DNA of 64,000 nucleotides from Karalla daura (lineage: Eukaryota > Chordata > Actinopteri > Chaetodontiformes > Leiognathidae), in NCBI GenBank assembly GCA_029224185.1, contig CM055189.1:22682055-22746054 (forward strand). Reading direction: 5' to 3'. Made by a program: the position numbers and the translations under genes. Below are positions 63,363 through 64,000 of the stretch, piece by piece (within the stretch, counting starts at the first letter, position 1; each line of letters starts with the position of its first letter). The notes beneath the pieces are model-generated. The model saw only the letters and a list, made by a program, of their open reading frames with translations. It searched no databases and was not told the DNA's origin.

Positions 63363-63512
63363 GGATGATTCAAGTCACCTTGCCGGGGTCCACTTTGATG
63401 TGCCAGGTGCAGCTGTTGCCGTCGTCGTAGTTGTTGGGATAGTTCCTGCTGCTGAAGCTGCCGCTCTGTCCAGACAGCTCCCGGGGACCTCCGCATCCTG
63501 ACTGCACTGTGG
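49144..63512 (-). CDS. Ovochymase-like secreted polyprotease, 6 CUB + 2 trypsin-type domains (5' partial)
   Basis: 24 exons joined by phase and motif: 63379-63512, 62412-62505, 61637-61777, 61329-61426, 60214-60334, 59613-59822, 58588-58803, 56951-57091, 56221-56466, 55878-56063, 54529-54638, 54213-54313, 53462-53739, 53076-53239, 52806-52989, 52487-52705, 51988-52122, 51627-51851, 51180-51362, 50890-51002, 50703-50797, 50235-50524, 49860-50020, 49144-49341 (stop 49144-49146). They give 1346 codons. Order: CUB A, B, C, D, protease 1, CUB E, F, protease 2. No signal peptide is visible because the gene runs off the window. Repeated trypsin and CUB domains in one chain are the mark of ovochymase/oviductin (OVCH1, OVCH2), egg-associated secreted proteases in amphibians. 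I cannot choose OVCH1 or OVCH2. More domains probably lie upstream. All frames are intact, so this is not a pseudogene. Confidence 0.88.
51180..51851 (-). CDS. Polyprotease CUB domain F and NPWDN linker
   Basis: Exons 51627-51851 and 51180-51362; visible residues about 926-1061. Motifs: SCGGLFSNMSGEFTSPNWP, LCTWRIHIPSTKN, NCVDYVEIFNG, KYCGF and SGFRGYWAID. The linker LPPPPSNPWDNITIV leads into WPENCGSP of protease 2, as in the CUB D unit. The donor of the first exon is GTTGGT, weaker than consensus. Confidence 0.9.
51988..52705 (-). CDS. Polyprotease CUB domain E
   Basis: Exons 52487-52705 and 51988-52122; visible residues about 808-925. Motifs: SGCGGPKDLTGTEGTLSS, SCQWNIQVPAGKLVHLHF, QACINDKVSLSD, GTYCSH and DTGFRASWKAVDPAQ. 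All four CUB cysteines are present. Closest to CUB A in this protein. Confidence 0.9.
52806..54638 (-). CDS. Polyprotease serine protease domain 1
   Basis: Exons 54529-54638, 54213-54313, 53462-53739, 53076-53239 and 52806-52989; visible residues about 529-807. Activation site R|IVNGEPATPHSWPWQVSMQ. Triad: His in LTAAHC (codon 54224-54226), Asp in FDIALV (53592-53594), Ser in GDSGGP (52981-52983). A cysteine in TKCGEP can pair with that in YACLP, keeping the upstream chain attached after activation. The residue six before the catalytic Ser is Ser rather than Asp, and SFG and KPSVF follow, so specificity should be chymotrypsin/elastase-like. The sequence resembles pancreatic elastases (SWPWQVS, PSMIC, WEVHG, KPSVFTR). 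Confidence 0.92.
54639..55877 (-). other. Intron before protease 1
   Basis: About 1.2 kb with no exon recognised; a short G-run at about 55194-55202. Confidence 0.7.
55878..56466 (-). CDS. Polyprotease CUB domain D and NPWDD linker
   Basis: Exons 56221-56466 and 55878-56063; visible residues about 385-528. Motifs: QGCGFSSKENTGVIASQNWP, ECMWNIAVPLGKK, GKCYDNIMVFD, PLCGTAK and AKGFRAYW. The linker to protease 1 carries NPWDDIPIDWPTKCG. The same NPWD-x-I-x-I then WP-xx-CG pattern precedes protease 2, pointing to a duplicated unit. Confidence 0.9.
56951..58803 (-). CDS. Polyprotease CUB domain C
   Basis: Exons 58588-58803 and 56951-57091; visible residues about 266-384. Motifs: NGRKGVLQSEGFPNPYP, SWKITVPKGFLVKLHI, GQCTEDKLVISDD, THCGYI and DRGFSAKWEAVYPED. 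It also lacks the first CUB cysteine pair (GGN and NSWK). The second exon ends before GTGCCC, a weak donor chosen because it keeps frame with CUB D and is followed by CA-rich sequence. Confidence 0.85.
57092..58587 (-). other. Intron within CUB C
   Basis: About 1.5 kb without a recognised exon, element or RNA gene. Confidence 0.7.
58804..59612 (-). other. Intron between CUB B and CUB C
   Basis: About 0.8 kb; holds the long TG repeat at 59157-59244 and nothing else recognised. Confidence 0.75.
59157..59244. repeat. (TG)n microsatellite, about 44 units
   Basis: Perfect dinucleotide repeat of 88 bases. Confidence 0.95.
59613..61426 (-). CDS. Polyprotease CUB domain B plus Pro/Thr linker
   Basis: Exons 61329-61426, 60214-60334 and 59613-59822; visible residues about 123-265. 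Motifs: GGFLQGDQGEMMTPG, YQWKIMVPEGERVRLTF, DVCGDFVKVYDD, QFCGKK and AKGFRAVYTK. The first cysteine pair of the CUB fold is absent (no CGG; YQWK in place of CxW), while the second pair is kept. It ends in a proline/threonine-rich stretch (LRPTSPKTPRPTTAPLPT), a likely flexible, O-glycosylated linker. Confidence 0.85.
60335..61328 (-). other. Intron within CUB B
   Basis: Bounded by a CA repeat at 61284-61321 (plus strand TG) directly after the donor and a CA/TG stretch at about 60362-60380 before the acceptor. Nothing else recognised. Confidence 0.75.
61284..61321. repeat. (GT)n microsatellite adjoining a splice donor
   Basis: On the transcript this is a CA repeat that begins 8 nt after the donor GTACTGCC (61321-61328) of a CUB B exon. 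Confidence 0.92.
61637..63512 (-). CDS. Polyprotease CUB domain A
   Basis: Exons 63379-63512, 62412-62505 and 61637-61777; visible residues 1-122. Begins SGCGGPRELSGQSGSF, then SCTWHIKVDPGK, NLCTRDFVTL, GKYCGSS and NKGFKASYQAVDP. The four cysteines of a standard CUB domain are present. It closely resembles CUB E. An extra phase-0 intron splits its first half after DPGK. The acceptor of the first exon could alternatively be 6 nt further in (CCACAG/TGCAG). Confidence 0.88.
61778..62411 (-). other. Intron within CUB A (3')
   Basis: About 630 nt; nothing recognised. Confidence 0.7.
62506..63378 (-). other. Intron within CUB A (5')
   Basis: About 870 nt; holds the GATT tetranucleotide repeat close to the donor. 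Confidence 0.75.
63288..63361. repeat. (GATT)n tetranucleotide microsatellite
   Basis: About 18 perfect units, starting about 17 bases after the donor of exon 63379-63512 on the minus strand (AATC repeat in the transcript). Confidence 0.95.
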
Positions 63513-64000
63513 CTGTGGGACCAAAGGGGAGGCTCGTCACCGGGCCACGTTCTACTGTTTTTCAATCAACATAAAACTTCGGCTTCGCAGCGATAAGAGC
63601 CTCTGCACTAATGACAGTGCCACTGCCAGGGGTGGATAATGGACAATGGGGACGATGCCAAAGTTGCAGACGCGTGGCGTGCTTATCATAAAATAAAACT
63701 TCACTCCGTGCAGAGACGTGTCTTCAGTAAACTGGCACTGAGGGGAGACGTGCGTGGCCGAACCAGATTTCATAGGCTGCAGAAATATCAGCAGCTGCCA
63801 AGCTTCATGTGAGGTGTAACGACCTACGAATGACCAGTTCCCTGAACGTCTACAGAACTGTGCAGCCATAACCTCAAACATCGGCGCGACATTCGGACAA
63901 ACAGAGCTGCGGGTTAACATGCTTGCCATAAAAATTCAGATAGCAAAAAGGAAAAAACAAACAGCTGTGCAGTATCTGCAATGAAAATGAAAATCAATTG
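63513..64000 (-). other. Intron of the polyprotease gene at the window edge
   Basis: No exon was recognised in these last 488 bases. The next upstream exon must lie beyond the window. Confidence 0.65.

Overview
The window is vertebrate genomic DNA, most likely from a teleost fish (probably a percomorph). It has many-exon genes with GT-AG introns, very abundant CA/TG microsatellites and homopolymer tracts, and degenerate SINE-like repeats of the kinds common in fish. The first two genes are a tail-to-tail herc3/fam13a pair, as in tetrapods. There is no bacterial, plasmid or phage signal and no CRISPR array.

Layout. (1) 810-2561 (+): the last three coding exons of herc3, encoding the end of the HECT ubiquitin-ligase domain with the catalytic cysteine. 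A 3'UTR follows and may reach about 5.55 kb. (2) 5936-48201 (-): a complete fam13a gene. I assembled 23 coding exons by hand from splice sites, frame and similarity to human FAM13A. All phases join into one open frame of 1012 codons plus stop (human, from memory, about 1023). It begins with MGAGALTIC, carries an N-terminal RhoGAP domain with an arginine finger, a low-complexity middle, and a conserved coiled-coil C-terminus. (3) 49144-63512 (-): the 3' part of a large secreted multi-protease gene of the ovochymase (OVCH) type, open at the window edge. The 24 visible exons give 1346 codons in the order CUB-CUB-CUB-CUB-trypsin-CUB-CUB-trypsin. Both protease domains have an intact triad and chymotrypsin/elastase-like pocket residues. 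Its likely poly(A) signal (48908-48913) lies about 0.7 kb upstream of the fam13a start codon, so the two genes are head-to-tail and closely packed.

The genes are not an operon-like system. herc3 works in ubiquitylation, fam13a is a predicted cytosolic Rho-GAP-like signalling protein, and the ovochymase-like product should be secreted. The main points for follow-up are the unusual polyprotease architecture built from a duplicated CUB-CUB-protease exon block, CUB domains lacking the first disulfide, microsatellites lying against splice sites, and CpG-rich intronic segments that could be alternative promoters of fam13a. I found no convincing undescribed system; the polyprotease is the nearest thing to one.
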